Below are positions 32,219-44,255 of a stretch of DNA of 64,000 nt, one piece after another. The translations under genes were made by a program, and so were the position numbers. The DNA comes from Oikopleura dioica. Taxonomy: Eukaryota; Chordata; Appendicularia; Copelata; Oikopleuridae. The DNA lies in the NCBI GenBank assembly GCA_907165135.1, contig OU015568.1:7510501-7574500 (forward strand), read 5' to 3'. Below the pieces are notes generated by a model. The model was given only the letters and a program-made list of their open reading frames with translations. It made no database searches and was not told the origin of the DNA. Position 1 is the first letter of the stretch. Each line of letters opens with the position of its first letter.

Positions 32219-33755
32219 ATGAAAGAACAATCGAGATGGCGGGGAGACATGTACGATCCAAACGAGCACAACTGGCTCTATCACCAGCAGTTGATACGAG
32301 GAGATCTAAGGGGCTTCACAGAGCTATCAGATAAAGTGCCGGCTAAATCAACGTATTGTCATTTTACTGCCGGCGTTTTGAAGCGACATCATGGGAAGAT
32401 TTCTGACTCACTTCAGGAAAGGTTCAGCTCTTATCCATTACACTCATTCGGCCCAATCATCCCAATTTTATATATAAGAGAAACGCTTCTTGAACAAGTT
32501 TGAACCTAGAGAAGGAATTCCGAAGCCTGATGAAAGAAAACGACTCGGCGAAAATGGAGACAGTGCAAGCAGCATCGCGATCTCTCTATCTTCTTGGGCG
32601 ATACAAAGCGGCAGCAGACTCTCTAAACCAAATAGACAAGGCGAAGGAGTCCTCAGACTGGAAACACCATCTCTACCTTGGCCAATGTTACAAAGCAGCT
32701 GGACATACTGACAAAGCCTCAAAGCACTTCTCCAAGTCGCTGGAAAAGTCTCCAAATGTAGACGCTTATGTTGAAATGGCGGACTTAGCAAGTACGACTT
32801 CTGACAAGTCGAACGCGCTAGAGTCGATAAAGAAGGGACTTGAGCTCTTTCCAGAATCGCATAAATTGAGCCTCAAACATGGAGAAATATCGACTGACAG
32901 TCTATTGATAACAAGGAAGAGATTTCAAAAATCGACGTTCTTTAGTCATGAAATTGTTTTGTTGATCTCGGACAAGACGGGCTTTGCCAGAGACGGACCT
33001 CAACTATGCGATGCAATTTCTTCGCCTAGCCACCGAAAGCGATTCAGACGCATCTCTCATGCTCGGCGCTCTTATTCAGCGATCCTCCGCGGAAAAAGCC
33101 ATCGTTTGCTACAGAGAAGTTTACAATGAAAATCCTGCTTCTCCTCAACTTTGGGTAAGGAGCCTTTGTTCTCTGCTTGTTTTTATTAAGAGATTTAGAA
33201 TAATCTCGGAGTTCTGTGCATTCAAAAGGCAAGAAACTCGCAGCAATGGCCTGCTTCCGTCGAGCTACCTACATTGATCCGATGTTTTGGAAGGCGTGGC
33301 TGAACTTGGCCATGTTTTACTTGCGGAATGGACAATTAGTCGGCGCATTTAACGCATTTAGTCATGTACTTAGCCTCCATCGGAATGCATTTGTCTTCAA
33401 TTTATTCGCAGTGAACCTGCAACTTCTTGGTCAAATGGAAAACGCAGCCAAGGCATTTAAAAAATCGAAAAGAATGGAGAACGAGCTGGTCGATGTCAAC
33501 GAGCGACTTAACTGCCTGCATAACAGATTTGTTTTCTATGCGAATTATGATGGAATGAAAGATGGTGAGAGCAGGGATGATTTTAAAGAAAGACTATCAA
33601 AGGTAAGATCTCATCAAGGAATACATCACCTAAAATTTATTTAGAAACTCAGAGAAGAAAAACAAGTGTTGATTTCTGAAAGCCCGGAGCATCTGGAGCC
33701 CGAGTTAGAGAAAAGAATGAACTCGTTTTTTGCAGAATTTGGACTGACACTTTGA
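32219..33755 (+). CDS. BBS4: Bardet-Biedl syndrome 4 protein (BBS4), TPR subunit of the BBSome
   Basis: The opening NEHNWLYHQQLIRGDLRGF matches the BBS4 N-terminus (KQNWLIHLHYIRKDYEA). TPR units follow: AASRSLYLLGRYKAAADSLN; HHLYLGQCYKAAGHTDKA; ASLMLGALIQRSSAEKAI; SPQLWNNLGVLCIQKGKKLA; ACFRRATYIDPMFWKAWLNL; AMFYLRNGQLVGAFNAFSHV. The charged tail ends EFGLTL at stop 33755. The BBSome sorts membrane proteins to cilia. The gene starts 110 bp after TIPIN, with an atttcag acceptor at about 32197 just upstream. The exon around 32890-33000 crosses a short intron and its exact boundary is uncertain. Confidence 0.9.
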
Positions 33756-33865
33756 AGGAGTGATTCTTTCAGAGACAATTTATGTTTTGTAGCGCCTGTC
33801 AAATAGTTTATTTTTGTACCTTTTCATAACAGTTTTTTCGGTGATTAATTTGTTCGGTTTTCAGA

Positions 33866-36338
33866 ATGACAGATGCAAGTAGAGTTATAGCAACAGATGA
33901 TCAGGCGGCGTTGAGCAAGGCTTCGTGCGTGAAATTGGGCTACTGGGAGGACGAAGGCTTACTGAAGGTAACTTCGCCTTATAAGAGACAAATACGATGG
34001 CTGAAATTTAGGGATAATTGCACCCTTTGATTAATTTTTGTAGCTCATTCCGAAGGCGAAACGAAGGTCACCAATAATCAATGCAGGGTACTTCGTCCGC
34101 TTCAAAGTAATCTCGGACATAGTGAATAAAGTTCTGAACACAAAAGAAGCCCGCATCCGTCAATTTTTAATTCTGGGCGCGGGCAGCGATACAATGTACT
34201 GGCGGCTCAATTTGGGCAAGGAAAGAGAAGACATAAAGTGGTTCGAGATTGACTTTGAGAAAAATCTCAACTACAAGAGCTCAGTACTGGAGAAAGCATA
34301 TGGAAAGTCGAATGGGTACTTTCCTGTTCCGGCTGATTTGAGAAACATTCCTGAAATGGAAAAGAAACTTGTCGCAGCAGGGTTTGAACCCGATGAGCCA
34401 ACCTTTGTTCTATCTGAAGTCGTCTTAGGCAGGGTTTCAATTTAATGTGCCAAGGCTATCCCTTAATTTCTACATGGCTTTCCGAATCTAGTACTTTGAC
34501 AGCTTTATGGAATCGTCTCGACAAGATCTGTCGATTTATCGAACGAAAATTTAAAAAATATTGATAGTCTCGGACTTATGTGAACTTGAAAAATGCACTA
34601 GAAAACACAAAAACCGATAAAACTCGGAAATGAACTTGAAATCTAAAAATCGGCCTCGATAAAACAAAAGATTTTTTTATGAGGATTCTTAAAAGGTATG
34701 ATAGTACTAAGCTGGTACCTATAGTTTTTCCGCAAAACGAAAAGCAAATCTGGCACATTAAATTGAAACCGGACCTTAGTAAGGGTGGATAAAGATCAAA
34801 TTAATAAAATTAATAAAATATTATTATCTTTAGCTCAATTTTTATCCTTTTCCTAAGCATATCTTAACTCGAAACATTCAACGAATGTGATCAAATGGAT
34901 TGGAGAGCGCCTTCACCGAGCAACATTCTGCGAGTTCGAGCAAATAAACCCCGACTCTACTTTTGGGAATCGGATGATCACGCACTTTCAAAAGATGGGC
35001 TCTCCGATTCTCACTATTCAAGATCTGCGGACACTGTCTTCACGCGAGGAACGTCTCACGGAACACTTCAAGATCTCTTCCATCTGTCCTATTTATCCTC
35101 TTGCGCCGGATATAAGCGATATTGAGCCGTTTGATGAGTTCGAAGTGCTCCATCTTTACATGAAGCATTACTACATCGGATTTGGTACGAACTGTTCTGA
35201 ATCAGCAGATGAACTAAGCGAATACTTCTCTGATAACAGCTTCAAGCCTGGATCAACTGAAAGCAGCAAAAACTCCGCAGCATGTGAGGAAAGAATACGA
35301 TTTCCTGGGAGAACTTTCTCTGGCTATCAAATCGATTCTAAGAGAAAATTATGCGTTTCTGGACTTGGAGTTGATAACGAATCAAGTGCGAAACAAGACA
35401 ATGTCTCGACTCTTGTTGAAATCAAGGAAGAGAGCGCGAAAACATTGAATATCGATGCGGACGAGGTCCTACTCCCGCAAGTGGTTAGCCTGGCGGATAA
35501 ATTAGTGGTCTTCGGAGGGCGAAGAAATCCAAGAAAGCCGAATCAGAATTTGAAGGTTTTTCGATCGGGTGATTATGGAAATATTTTTGAAGAGAAGTCA
35601 GAAGTTTTTGGAGTTTACAGATCAGCGATTTGTAAAATCTCGGAGTCGAGCTTTTTGTGCTTCGGAGGCAGAAGAGCTGATGGTGCTTTCTCAAATAAGA
35701 TGGTGGAAATATCAGTGGAAGAGTCTGGAACTGTAGCAGTTTCCACGAGATATATCGTGTTTGAAGAAGAGTTGCCAAGACTAGCATCGGCTACATGTTC
35801 GAAATTGAGTGACACTGAATTTGAAATAATTGGCGGTCTACTGCCAAATGGAAAGATATCAGATGAAATATTGCGGATCAGAATTGACGGGTCGAAAGGT
35901 GAGAGACGTGCATTAGCTGCGAAACTAGATATTGAAATCTGTTGGCTTATAAATTTCATATTAGGCGAAATTACCTGGCGAAGAAAGCTTGATTTCGGTT
36001 TTTACGGACATTCAATACATATTTGTGAGACTGGCAACAGAATGCTAATTATTGGTGGAATCTCAACGCTCCACGAGATTAATGATGCTGGTAAGAGAGG
36101 AACCAGTTGTATCCAGTTGCGAGTGATTTTCTTTTTAGTTATTGAAATTGATAGAGAAAGCTGGAAAATCATGTCGATAAAAGAAATGAGCTCCAAAGAA
36201 TTATTACTCGTCGGAAACGGAGCTCGAGTAACGAAAGAATCAGAAAACCAGACAGAAATTGAGATTATCGGTGGCGGGGCGCACTGTTTTGCCTTTGGAA
36301 ATCACCTGAATCCACTGGTATCTACCATCTCTTTCTGA
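33866..36338 (+). CDS. LCMT2: tRNA wybutosine-synthesizing protein 4 (TYW4/LCMT2)
   Basis: Bifunctional enzyme acting late in wybutosine synthesis on tRNA-Phe. The N-terminal leucine carboxyl methyltransferase fold shows YFVRFKVISDIVNKVL, FLILGAGSDTMYWRL (SAM-binding GxGxDT), FEIDFEKNLNYKS, FVLSEVVL, YLNSKHSTNVIKWI and CEFEQINPDSTFGNRM. Then come Kelch-like repeats: LADKLVVFGGRRNP; SSFLCFGGRRADG; TEFEIIGGLLPNG; GNRMLIIGGIS; TEIEIIGGGAH. The ATG (33866) is 1 base after ttttcag and 110 bp after BBS4. The intron at 34429-34857 appears to start with GC inside an inverted-repeat element and to end at cctaag; this join restores the family motif VLxYL. The yeast JmjC domain is absent, as in animal LCMT2. 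Confidence 0.9.
34431..34774. mobile_element. inverted-repeat element in a TYW4 intron
   Basis: GGTTTCAATTTAATGTGCCA (34433-34452) is exactly complementary to TGGCACATTAAATTGAAACC (34751-34770). CTTAG occurs just outside both ends (34424-34428 and 34774-34778), a possible 5-bp target duplication. No frame. The left end coincides with the apparent GC splice donor. Confidence 0.75.
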
Positions 36339-36413
36339 ATCTATCCATAACAATCAATCAATGATAAACTGAACATCTAACCAGAACTTGACGGGCAACT
36401 CTTCCTTTTTAGA

Positions 36414-37062
36414 ATGACATACGATCCTCAAGTAGCCAAGTGGTTCAACAAAGTTGACACCAACCGAACTGGTGCTCTCAACGCTGAAGAGCTTCAAATG
36501 GTGAGTAAAAGATTTCATGAACATTTGTGTTAATTCTTTGAAGGCGCTTCGAAACAATGACTTGACTACCTTCGACATCGAGACCGTTTCGCTCATGATC
36601 CGAATGTTCGACAAGGACAACACAGGAACAATCGACGTTAATGAGTTCTGTCAGCTTTGGAAATACCTCGGTGACTGGCGAGGCTCATTCGATCGCTTTG
36701 ACCGCGACGGCGGCGGGAGCATTGACGAGGTGAGTCATCGACTCCATTATCTTCCTTGATTCCAATCCTTTTCTCAGCATGAACTTGGCCAGGCGTTGAA
36801 CGAGCTTGGTTACCGCCTCTCTCACCAGTTCGTCCAAGAAGCGATGCGAAAATTCGACTTTCGCCGAGAGCGCCGTCTCCAGGTAACTAACCAAATAAAT
36901 ATATCTTTCCTACATGAAAAACTCTAGTTTGATGGCTTCGTCCACTGTCTCATTCTTCTCCAACGCCTTACCACTGGCTTCCAGCAGTTCGATACTCAGA
37001 GAAACGGAAACGCCTACTTCTCCTACGAAGGCTTCCTTACTGCCGTCTTCAAACACACATAG
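36414..37062 (+). CDS. PDCD6: penta-EF-hand protein PDCD6/ALG-2-like
   Basis: Calcium sensor that in animals binds ESCRT and COPII proteins. Four exons encode five EF-hand units. EF1 loop: DTNRTGALNAEE. EF3 loop, preceded by the linker region MIRMF: DKDNTGTIDVNE, then FCQLWKYLGDW. The next loop is DRDGGGSIDEHE, followed by LGYRLSHQFVQEAMRKFD and FDGFVHCLILLQRLTTGFQQ, the ALG-2/peflin signature. The stop is at 37062. The first two complete loops and DRDGGGSIDEHE keep the acidic ligands at positions 1, 3 and 12. The last units (DFRRERRLQFDG, DTQRNGNAYFSY) are degenerate, as in the family. The ATG is 1 base after ctttttag and 75 bp after the TYW4 stop: fifth member of the cluster. Confidence 0.92.
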
Positions 37063-37339
37063 ATTCTTCCCAAACCAAATTGAGTTTCGCAAGAAGCATC
37101 CCTTGAACGATTCCTTCTAACATAAATCTCGCTCTACTACTTATTCTCACCTATTTACGACCTCTTTACAAGTCTTCTGTTATTGTGGCATCTTCCTTTA
37201 AAATTCCGTAAATGTTCAACCTTTAGCCTTACGAAATCTTGACTCTACTCGCAGTTATGCCTGAAACTAAATACTACCTAGGAAATCTTAATAAGCTTTG
37301 TTCAGAGATCATTAAATTTCGAGGGGCGAGTATAGAACA

Positions 37340-38732
37340 ATGGAGGAAGAGGACATGATTCTGCGTCGCAGGCGCGGATCTACAGAAGAATATGATGATC
37401 CTGATGACCACGACTCCGATCCAGGTTTGACGAATGATTAATCTATTTTCAAGGCTATTTTAGAAGACGAGATCGAACGCGTCTTCGGATCAAAGGACAA
37501 ACAACAAGATGATGTCGATCGAGAGTAAGTTAGCCATATTTTAAAAGTTTATTCAATGAATTATCATCTCAATATTGAAGCGTAACAGACAGCTCTACTT
37601 TCTTTTGTGGAAACTTCTTTCCAAAAGTTACGATAGCAGTAGACAGTGGATCAAATTCTTGTAGAGAGGCCGACTCTAGCAATTTTCCTTTCTTGCTTTT
37701 CCCCTTCAGTATGAATGAGGCTTTCTTGAAATTTCCTAAATTCCGCCGATAAGATTTTTTTTAATTATGTGTTTGCAAATGAGTTTTAATAATTAATTAA
37801 AAAAACCTCCGAATTTGATAGAAACTTGAGCAGGTTGGGGCATTGTTTGATCTTGGTCCAACATTTTGTATTCGAACGACCAATTTTCAAGCATCACTGT
37901 CACATTCTCTTTTCTTATGAGCTAAAAAAAAAAGAGTTTTCTCATGCCCATTTCATTTTACCGGAAGGTCGTATGTTTTTGATCCATTTTGAAATGCCTT
38001 CAGCATTAGCAATGCGTTCATTTCATTGTCACTGGCCTTAGGTTGATCATTCTTTATTTTTGAAACTTCATTATCAAGTAGGTTGTATTTTTGAAATAGA
38101 GTTCCAATATGAGTTTGAAGATTTTCAATTGTCCCTTTTAGCTCGTCTATTTCTTGACGTAAATTGCTAATCTCATCTGATCTCGCATAATTTTCGGAGG
38201 CCGTTGCGGTAAAAAAGCTCTCACTTTCGAGGTCATCATGATTAGCCAGATCACTAACACTAGCGGCAGTACCAGGCATAGATACAATTGTGACTGAATC
38301 ATCATCTGGTTGATCCTCCATATTCTTTTTCTCGTTTTTTTTTTCTTTTCAAAATATTGTGCTGAAATAGAAGCGCCTCTTCTGAGATATTTACTTTTCG
38401 CAGAAAATATTGCATTGATTCGCGATAAAATGCTGACTGCGTTTCTCGTATTTTAATTATTTGTTTAGAATCGTCAACTCTGAGAAATACATGCTCCGGG
38501 AGTTCTTCTCGTTGTTCATTCTCATTTTCCTGATTGGAATCGCTTTCCTTCAACTTTCTGTCTTTCTCCGTTCTTACTTTCTTCAGGTAAACTCACATCT
38601 CTTTCATTTAAAGTTAACTCTCCCTAGAAATCATACGAAACTCCCCCTCCCCGAAGCTTTTTGCAGCCTAGCAAAGCAGACAATCATCTCTCTCTGAACT
38701 GGAGCAATTCTACGCCTTCACAGCAAATGTGA
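37340..38732 (+). CDS. small single-pass membrane protein with an acidic N-terminus
   Basis: Four exons join in phase: MEEEDMILRRRRGSTEEYDD (ATG 37340); DEIERVFGSKDKQQDDVDRE after a 39-bp intron; after a long intron (37527-38468), IVNSEKYMLREFF plus one hydrophobic helix (SLFILIFLIGIAFLQLSVFL); after a 41-bp GT-AG intron, a Pro/Ser tail ending STPSQQM at stop 38732. The product is about 120 aa with one helix near residues 62-82. No family recognised. The start follows ttgttcag by 31 bases and lies 278 bp after PDCD6, so it may be a sixth operon gene. Confidence 0.6.
37953..38321 (-). CDS. coiled-coil protein nested antisense in an intron
   Basis: Open frame of 122 residues starting MEDQPDDDSVTIVSMPG, with an acidic Ser-rich N-terminal half and a heptad segment (ISNLRQEIDELKGTIENLQT, HIGTLFQKYNLLDNEVSKI). 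It lies on the opposite strand inside the 0.9-kb intron of the gene at 37340. An upstream minus-strand frame (38553-38330, VFLRVDDSKQIIKIRETQSA) could be an earlier exon. If so, it would overlap the other gene's coding exon in antisense. Confidence 0.5.
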   Translation of the reverse strand: MEDQPDDDSVTIVSMPGTAASVSDLANHDDLESESFFTATASENYARSDEISNLRQEIDELKGTIENLQTHIGTLFQKYNLLDNEVSKIKNDQPKASDNEMNALLMLKAFQNGSKTYDLPVK

Positions 38733-39048
38733 ATACGACCAGCTTTCTTTATCAAAGTTTACCATTGTACATAACTACCTTCATCCTTATCCTCCTGTAA
38801 AACTGCAATTTCTCTCTCAGCCAGTAGAATCTCCCTCTTTCGTCACGATTACTCCCTCCCGCTATATTTCCGAAACAATTCTATTCTTCAAAAAATATAT
38901 TTTACTCATTTATCATTCAACCCTGCGAAATACCGTAGTCAATGATTACAAAAAAAAACTAAGCTTACTTACTCTTTCTAGTGGCATATTTCTGTCTGAT
39001 TCATAATAAACTTTCTGGAAGTTCAAAAATCCCGACAACTTGACGTCA
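38733..39048. other. intergenic, converging 3' ends
   Basis: AT-rich region between a plus-strand and a minus-strand stop. No feature seen. Confidence 0.4.
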
Positions 39049-42000
39049 TCATTTTGTCATTGATTTTTGATGAATGATGAACTTTATTACAAAACAGATA
39101 AATATAAAGAGGAGTGGTTTTGAATAAATAACTGGTTCGCGCAGGAATCATTAGGCTCCGGACATTATGGGCGGTAGAATTGGAGGGCCTGGTCATCATG
39201 GTCAATTTTTTCGACAAAAAGTGGTTACCTGGAAGATGAGAATAAACAAATGGTCGATTGATGGCTTGAGTTCGTTTGAACGTAAAGCTTTCTAGCTGTA
39301 AATCTCGCCACTTCTGTAGTTTCTTTCTCAGTGCGTATTGCTTTTTCAGCAGAGCAATTTGGATTTTTCTGAAAATTGTTATCAAATTTAGTTTGCAACC
39401 AGTAAACCTCTGTTCAAGGGCTAATAATCGTAGCCGTTCGGCTTCAGCCTCTTCAGCTAGTCTTTCTGCCTCCCATTTATCGAGCAGAGCCTTTATAAAA
39501 TTGATAAGTCAAAGCAAAAAGATTCAAAATTGATCAGACCTGTCGCTCTTCTTCAGTTTGACAAGCATCAAGCATCGCCTGGCGCTCTTTCTGCTTCCGC
39601 TAGAATTTTTAATGTATGATAAAGATTCCTATAAATCCAATTACCTCTGCGGCCATTTTAGCTTCTTGTCTTTGGAGCGCAATATTAGCTTTCATTTGAG
39701 CTAGATCGCCTTGACGTTTTTGCTTAGAAATCGATCTTACTATAAAAACGCAAGTTGTTTCGGTACCTTGTTGAAGAGACGTTCTTCTTTTTCTTTCTGG
39801 GCGGCGTTTTCATCATCTTTCTGCTTCCGGATGATGCGTTTTCTTTCCTCGCGTTTCATATCTCTGATTTTCTGCCTCAGCTCAGCAGCTGCTTCAAAGT
39901 TTTCAGCAAGCTCCAATTGCTTCAGCTCTTCTTCCATTTTGGCGAAATCAGGTGTTTTAGTCGGAGAATTCTGAATATTCAATTCGAATAGTTTTACCGA
40001 AATATTCTTACAGAAAGACCAAATTGCCCCCAATCAAACTCGCTGCCGTCATCCTTGTCTTCAAGCCTGAGTGGGGCCAAATCCGCAAAGTCGTATTTCG
40101 ATTCTCTTCTTCCTTTCCTCGACTTCTTCGGAGCACCAACTTTTGGGGCACGATTCATTGCTCGGTAACTTGAGGTGACGGAGTTTCTGGAAGACTGGTC
40201 CCGAACCGCACCTGAAGACCTTAGTACTGCTATCAGCCATTCAACCTACCAGCTCTCCAAGGGGGTCTTTCCGCCATTGATCCGCTTCTGCTCAGGGAGT
40301 TTCCAATTTTCGAATGAGAACGACTCATCGACGACTTTAGAACAGTATCTGGCGGTGCAAGTGATGAATCTTCCTTTCTCAATTTATTCTGGCTTGCCGC
40401 TTTTGCCTAGAAAAAATATCAAATGTTAACTCTTCAAGGAAAAAGTTACCTTTGCCTCTGCTTTTGCCTCCGCTTTTGAAACAAATTCTTTCATTTGCTC
40501 CTCGTTGGCGACTTTTTTGACGATATTTCCATGCTCATCGACGCGCTCGACGACGACAACCTTCTTCCTGCTCTGATGTTCTTGAACAACATTTCCTTCG
40601 TCGTCGTAAATTGTGTCTACTGAGCTTTGATACTCGAACTTTGCCCGACTTTTCATTTTGACGACTTTTCTTGTTCGAGCTTTTCTGGCTTTGGTGACGT
40701 TTCCGTCGGAGTCGTACTCAGTTGCTTCGCTAGAAGAGTAGACAGAAACATCTTCGTAAACAGTGACGCCAGATGACTCCGAAAGATCTTCGTCTTCTGA
40801 AGAATCCGACGAGAGAACAGACACATCCTCGTCAGATGAAATCTCCTCATCCGACGAAAGATCCAACGAATCGGAGTCGCACTCATCCGATGAAACATCC
40901 GACTCTCCTGCATCTCGTCTTCGTTGTCTCTCGGCGTTTTTAGCTGCTCGAGCATTGCGGCGCTCAGTTTGCTCTGCCTTGATCTTCATTTTATGCTGCT
41001 GTCTTTCTCGTTTAGCCTTTTTCTCGGCATTGCGAGCAACTTTTTGGGCTTGCTCAAGTTTCTTCTTTTCCTTTTTGAGCTTGCGGAGCTTTCTTTCTGC
41101 GGGCGTTTCATCGTCTTTTTATGGGTTTTTAGTTGAAAAAGTCAATTTTATTGATCAAAATATCCATTTCCTGAGGATTCATCGTCAGCAGGGGATTCAA
41201 CAATTTCACCCCTTTTGCGCCTTGAAAAATTAAACCAGGAATACATTGAAAAAACTAACCTTGCTTCACGCTCCGCTTTTGCCTTGGCTTTTTGGCTGCT
41301 TTTCTTCTCTGTTTCTTTTCAATTTCCTTGTCAAACACTTCCGCAGCACTTTGAAGATCTCTTATCAAGTCTTTTCCTGTAAATTTTCCTCCCATAACAG
41401 AACGCGCCGACTGCTCTATCATGTCGTCAGTAAAATCTACGTGCTTGAGCTTTCCGTCTTCTCCGAAAACGAGGTTGTTGCTTTTTGCCTTTTGCAGCAT
41501 TCTTTTGACATTTTCTTCACATCGGCGACGGAAACTCCTGGTCCCATTTTCTCCGCAATTTCTTTGTACTTTTTGTATCTTGCAATTTGCTTCATCCGCT
41601 TTTGCGCGTCTCAGGAGACAAATCTTGCATAGAGAGCATATCTCCAACGTCAACTCCTGATGCGAGCATTTTCTCAATTTCCTCATCACCAAGAGCGTCT
41701 TCGTCTTCTTCATCAGAGTCAAGCTCGAATCCGTCGACCATGTCTTGTAACTCGTCCTTGAGAACCTCTTTGAACATTTCCAAAACCTTCTGTTTCGCTT
41801 CCTCGTCTTTTGGCAAGCTTATATCCAGCAACTCAGGACCAGGCGCGAGAATCTGAGCAAAGCCCAATCTGCGTTGCATGTCAAGTGGAATATTTCCTTT
41901 TTTCTCAGACCAGTAATCGTCTTCAAACTCGTCAGAATCGTAGCCGGGATCTTGTCCGGCAGCTTTGAGCATGTTTTTATGCGCTCGCCGCCGCTGCTTC

Positions 42001-43331
42001 TCTAATATAAAATTCTGATACTCTTGCGGGTCGACATCAGACATGGAATCATCTCCGGAGAGATCAGACTCGCTGCTAAGTACTTCGCCATTTGCAGCGC
42101 GCATCGCTCGGCGAGTAGCTCTTTCTTCTTTGTATTTCTGCTTCTCCTCCGCCGTCATGTTCTTGTAGTACTGTCTTCGAAGCTTCTTCTTCATCCTTTC
42201 ATAGCTACGATTCTCAAAGTTGTACATATTTCCGGCTCGGTATTCAATGCTCGGACTGAATTCTGGCCGACCAAGTTTCGCCTTGAGCTCCATATCTACA
42301 GGAGAAGCCATGTAATCCCCATAGGATCGAAAACAGAGTATCTCCCGGATCCATATTTGTTTCCAAAAGTCTGTTGAATTTGAGGAACATGATGAGCTGA
42401 TGATCGTTTTACTCCTTGATGCGCTTCTCGTAAAAGCAATTCGTCCTTTCTTTGAAGAATTTGATCACGAGTTCTGAGTCCTGCAGCGATTCTTATTCTC
42501 TCTAACTTTCCAGCGCCCGGGCCCGGATCTGATTTCATGAGCTCCTTCAGCTTACCGCTCGGTCGAAAGAAAAGAGAGTGTTTTTGAAGTTGTTTAAAGC
42601 TGCTCTTGTGAGCTGGCTCTTCTTCAGCGATAGACGGCAGGAAAATTTCAACATTCGAGCGGAGCGGTTGTTTCTCAATATCTCTTCGTTTCAAGCCCCC
42701 AAATCCAGCACCAAGCGGTGGGACGCGTCGCGCTCTCTTTCTTGATTTTCTCGGAGGTCGGGGACTTTTATTCAAGCCCAAATGCTCGAGGAGATTTTTC
42801 ATCGCATACTGAAGAAAATAATAAATTCATTAGCGTCGAAAAAAAACAGGTAAATACAAGATAATGCCATAGTTACGAATCTGAACGTTCGAAAATGTGA
42901 AAATCTGACATGCGCTTTCAAGAAATTGGCATGTTGAGACAACTGTCTTATTTCGCTTTTCTCAGCAAAATGATAGTTTCTTACTTTCATTGTAGGCCGC
43001 TTTCTCAACTTCTTCTCATGGGATAAAGTCGTCCAATCCAGTCGCCAAGTATCTTGGTACGCCGTCCAGAGGACTTCCTTGATCACTTCATATTGCGCTT
43101 TTCTCGGTAGTTTTTCGTAGTGCAGCCGCTCCAGAGCCCCTCCCGGACCCAGCAACTCCATGAGCTTGATAAGCGGCACTTAAAAATTTCCACACTCAAT
43201 ATTTACAGTTGCATCTTTATCACAAGATCAAAAAATATTTTGCAAAAATATTTCCTACCTGCTTGGTTTTGGATGAATCTTTCACTATGGAAGAGATTTC
43301 GCGTCACGAAAATGCTGTCAATGGCCGTCAT
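39049..43331 (-). CDS. long charged coiled-coil protein, unknown
   Basis: A continuous chain of about 14 exons, over 1,000 residues. N-terminus (ATG 43331): MTAIDSIFVTRNLFHSERF, then VPLIKLMELLGPGGALERLH and YEVIKEVLWTAYQDTWRLDW, possibly a folded domain. Then basic and acidic tracts: PPRKSRKRARR; KAKLGRPEFSPSIEY; a Ser/Asp/Glu-rich region with many DSDEE-type casein kinase sites; KARTRKVVKMKSRAKFEYQS; and a C-terminal helical region (MEEELKQLELAENFEAAAEL, RQKIRDMKREERKRIIRKQK, ALLKKQYALRKKLQKWRDLQ). Between 42375 and 42294 a GA-AG intron is needed to keep frame (NKY joined to DMELK). The stop is near 39049. No family recognised; a structural or chromatin-like role would be a guess. Confidence 0.6.
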
Positions 43332-43499
43332 CTTCAATATATTATCTCCTGCTTGTTTACTATAAATATAAAAAGAAACCAAAATGCATCAGGAGACAAA
43401 ATGCTCAGAATATTTGCACGGGGTCTTTCGGCCGCGTGAAATCGTACCCACAGGCATTGTTGGAGCAGCCATTATACCAAAAGATAAAAGTGCATTTAA

Positions 43500-44255
43500 G
43501 GGTAATGGTATACATCGGCGCGGCGCCGCTCGCTCGATCCGCGCTCCGCAAGAACCTATTTCTCACGAGGCCGTAAAATCTGAACGGATCGAGATTTTCG
43601 AGATTCAAACAGATTCGGAATCCTCAAAGTCTCTTCTATAAACTGATTGAAAATTAAAACAATTTTCAAAGAGGAACAATGTGAAAAGTGCCAGTTTCCT
43701 TCAAATGACATTTTCTCCATAATTTCTCATCCAAATTTTTTAAAAATTAGACTGTCTTGTAGAGAATCGTCAGCTCTACAATTCCTCTGTTTCAGATTTT
43801 TGTTTTAAGCTTTCATTAATTTTACATCGCAATTTGTAAAGAGTGCTACTTCTTCTCGCGCCTCTCCGCTGCATATTTCTCGCGCCGCGCTTGGCTCTCA
43901 CTTCAAAACTCTCTTTTCAAAAGAGCGCACATAATTTTGAAAGCCCAAATGAAAAATCTGAAACAGAGGAATTGTAGAGCTGACGATTCTCTACAAGACA
44001 GTCTAATTTTTAAAAAATTTGGATGAGAAATTATGGAGAAAATGTCATTTGAAGGAAACTGGCACTTTTCACATTGTTCCTCTTTGAAAATTGTTTTAAT
44101 TTTCAATCAGTTTATAGAAGAGACTTTGAGGATTCCGAATCTGTTTGAATCTCGAAAAAATCTCGATCCGTTCAGATTTTACGGCCTCGTGAGAAATAGG
44201 TTCTTGCGGAGCGCGGATCGAGCGAGCGGCGCCGCGCCGATGTATACCATTACCC
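43500..44255. mobile_element. piggyBac-like MITE with arms of about 300 bp
   Basis: A 756-bp element flanked by TTAA (43496-43499, 44256-44259), with ends GGGTAATGGTATACATCGGC and its complement. The two arms (about 43500-43800 and 43945-44255) are nearly perfect inverted copies, differing at only a few bases. They flank a short GC-richer centre containing CTTCTCGCGCCTCTCCGCTGC. The TTAA target and GGG/CCC termini fit piggyBac-type transposition. No transposase frame. Such long, nearly identical arms would form a stable hairpin RNA if transcribed. Confidence 0.92.

Noticed and set aside
42294-42375. Apparent one-base deletion in a GGGG run of the long charged gene
   Set aside because: A 58-bp GA-AG intron (TAT-G|GATCC ... 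CTGTAG|ATATGG) joins the two long frames in phase, consistent with other GA-AG introns in the window.
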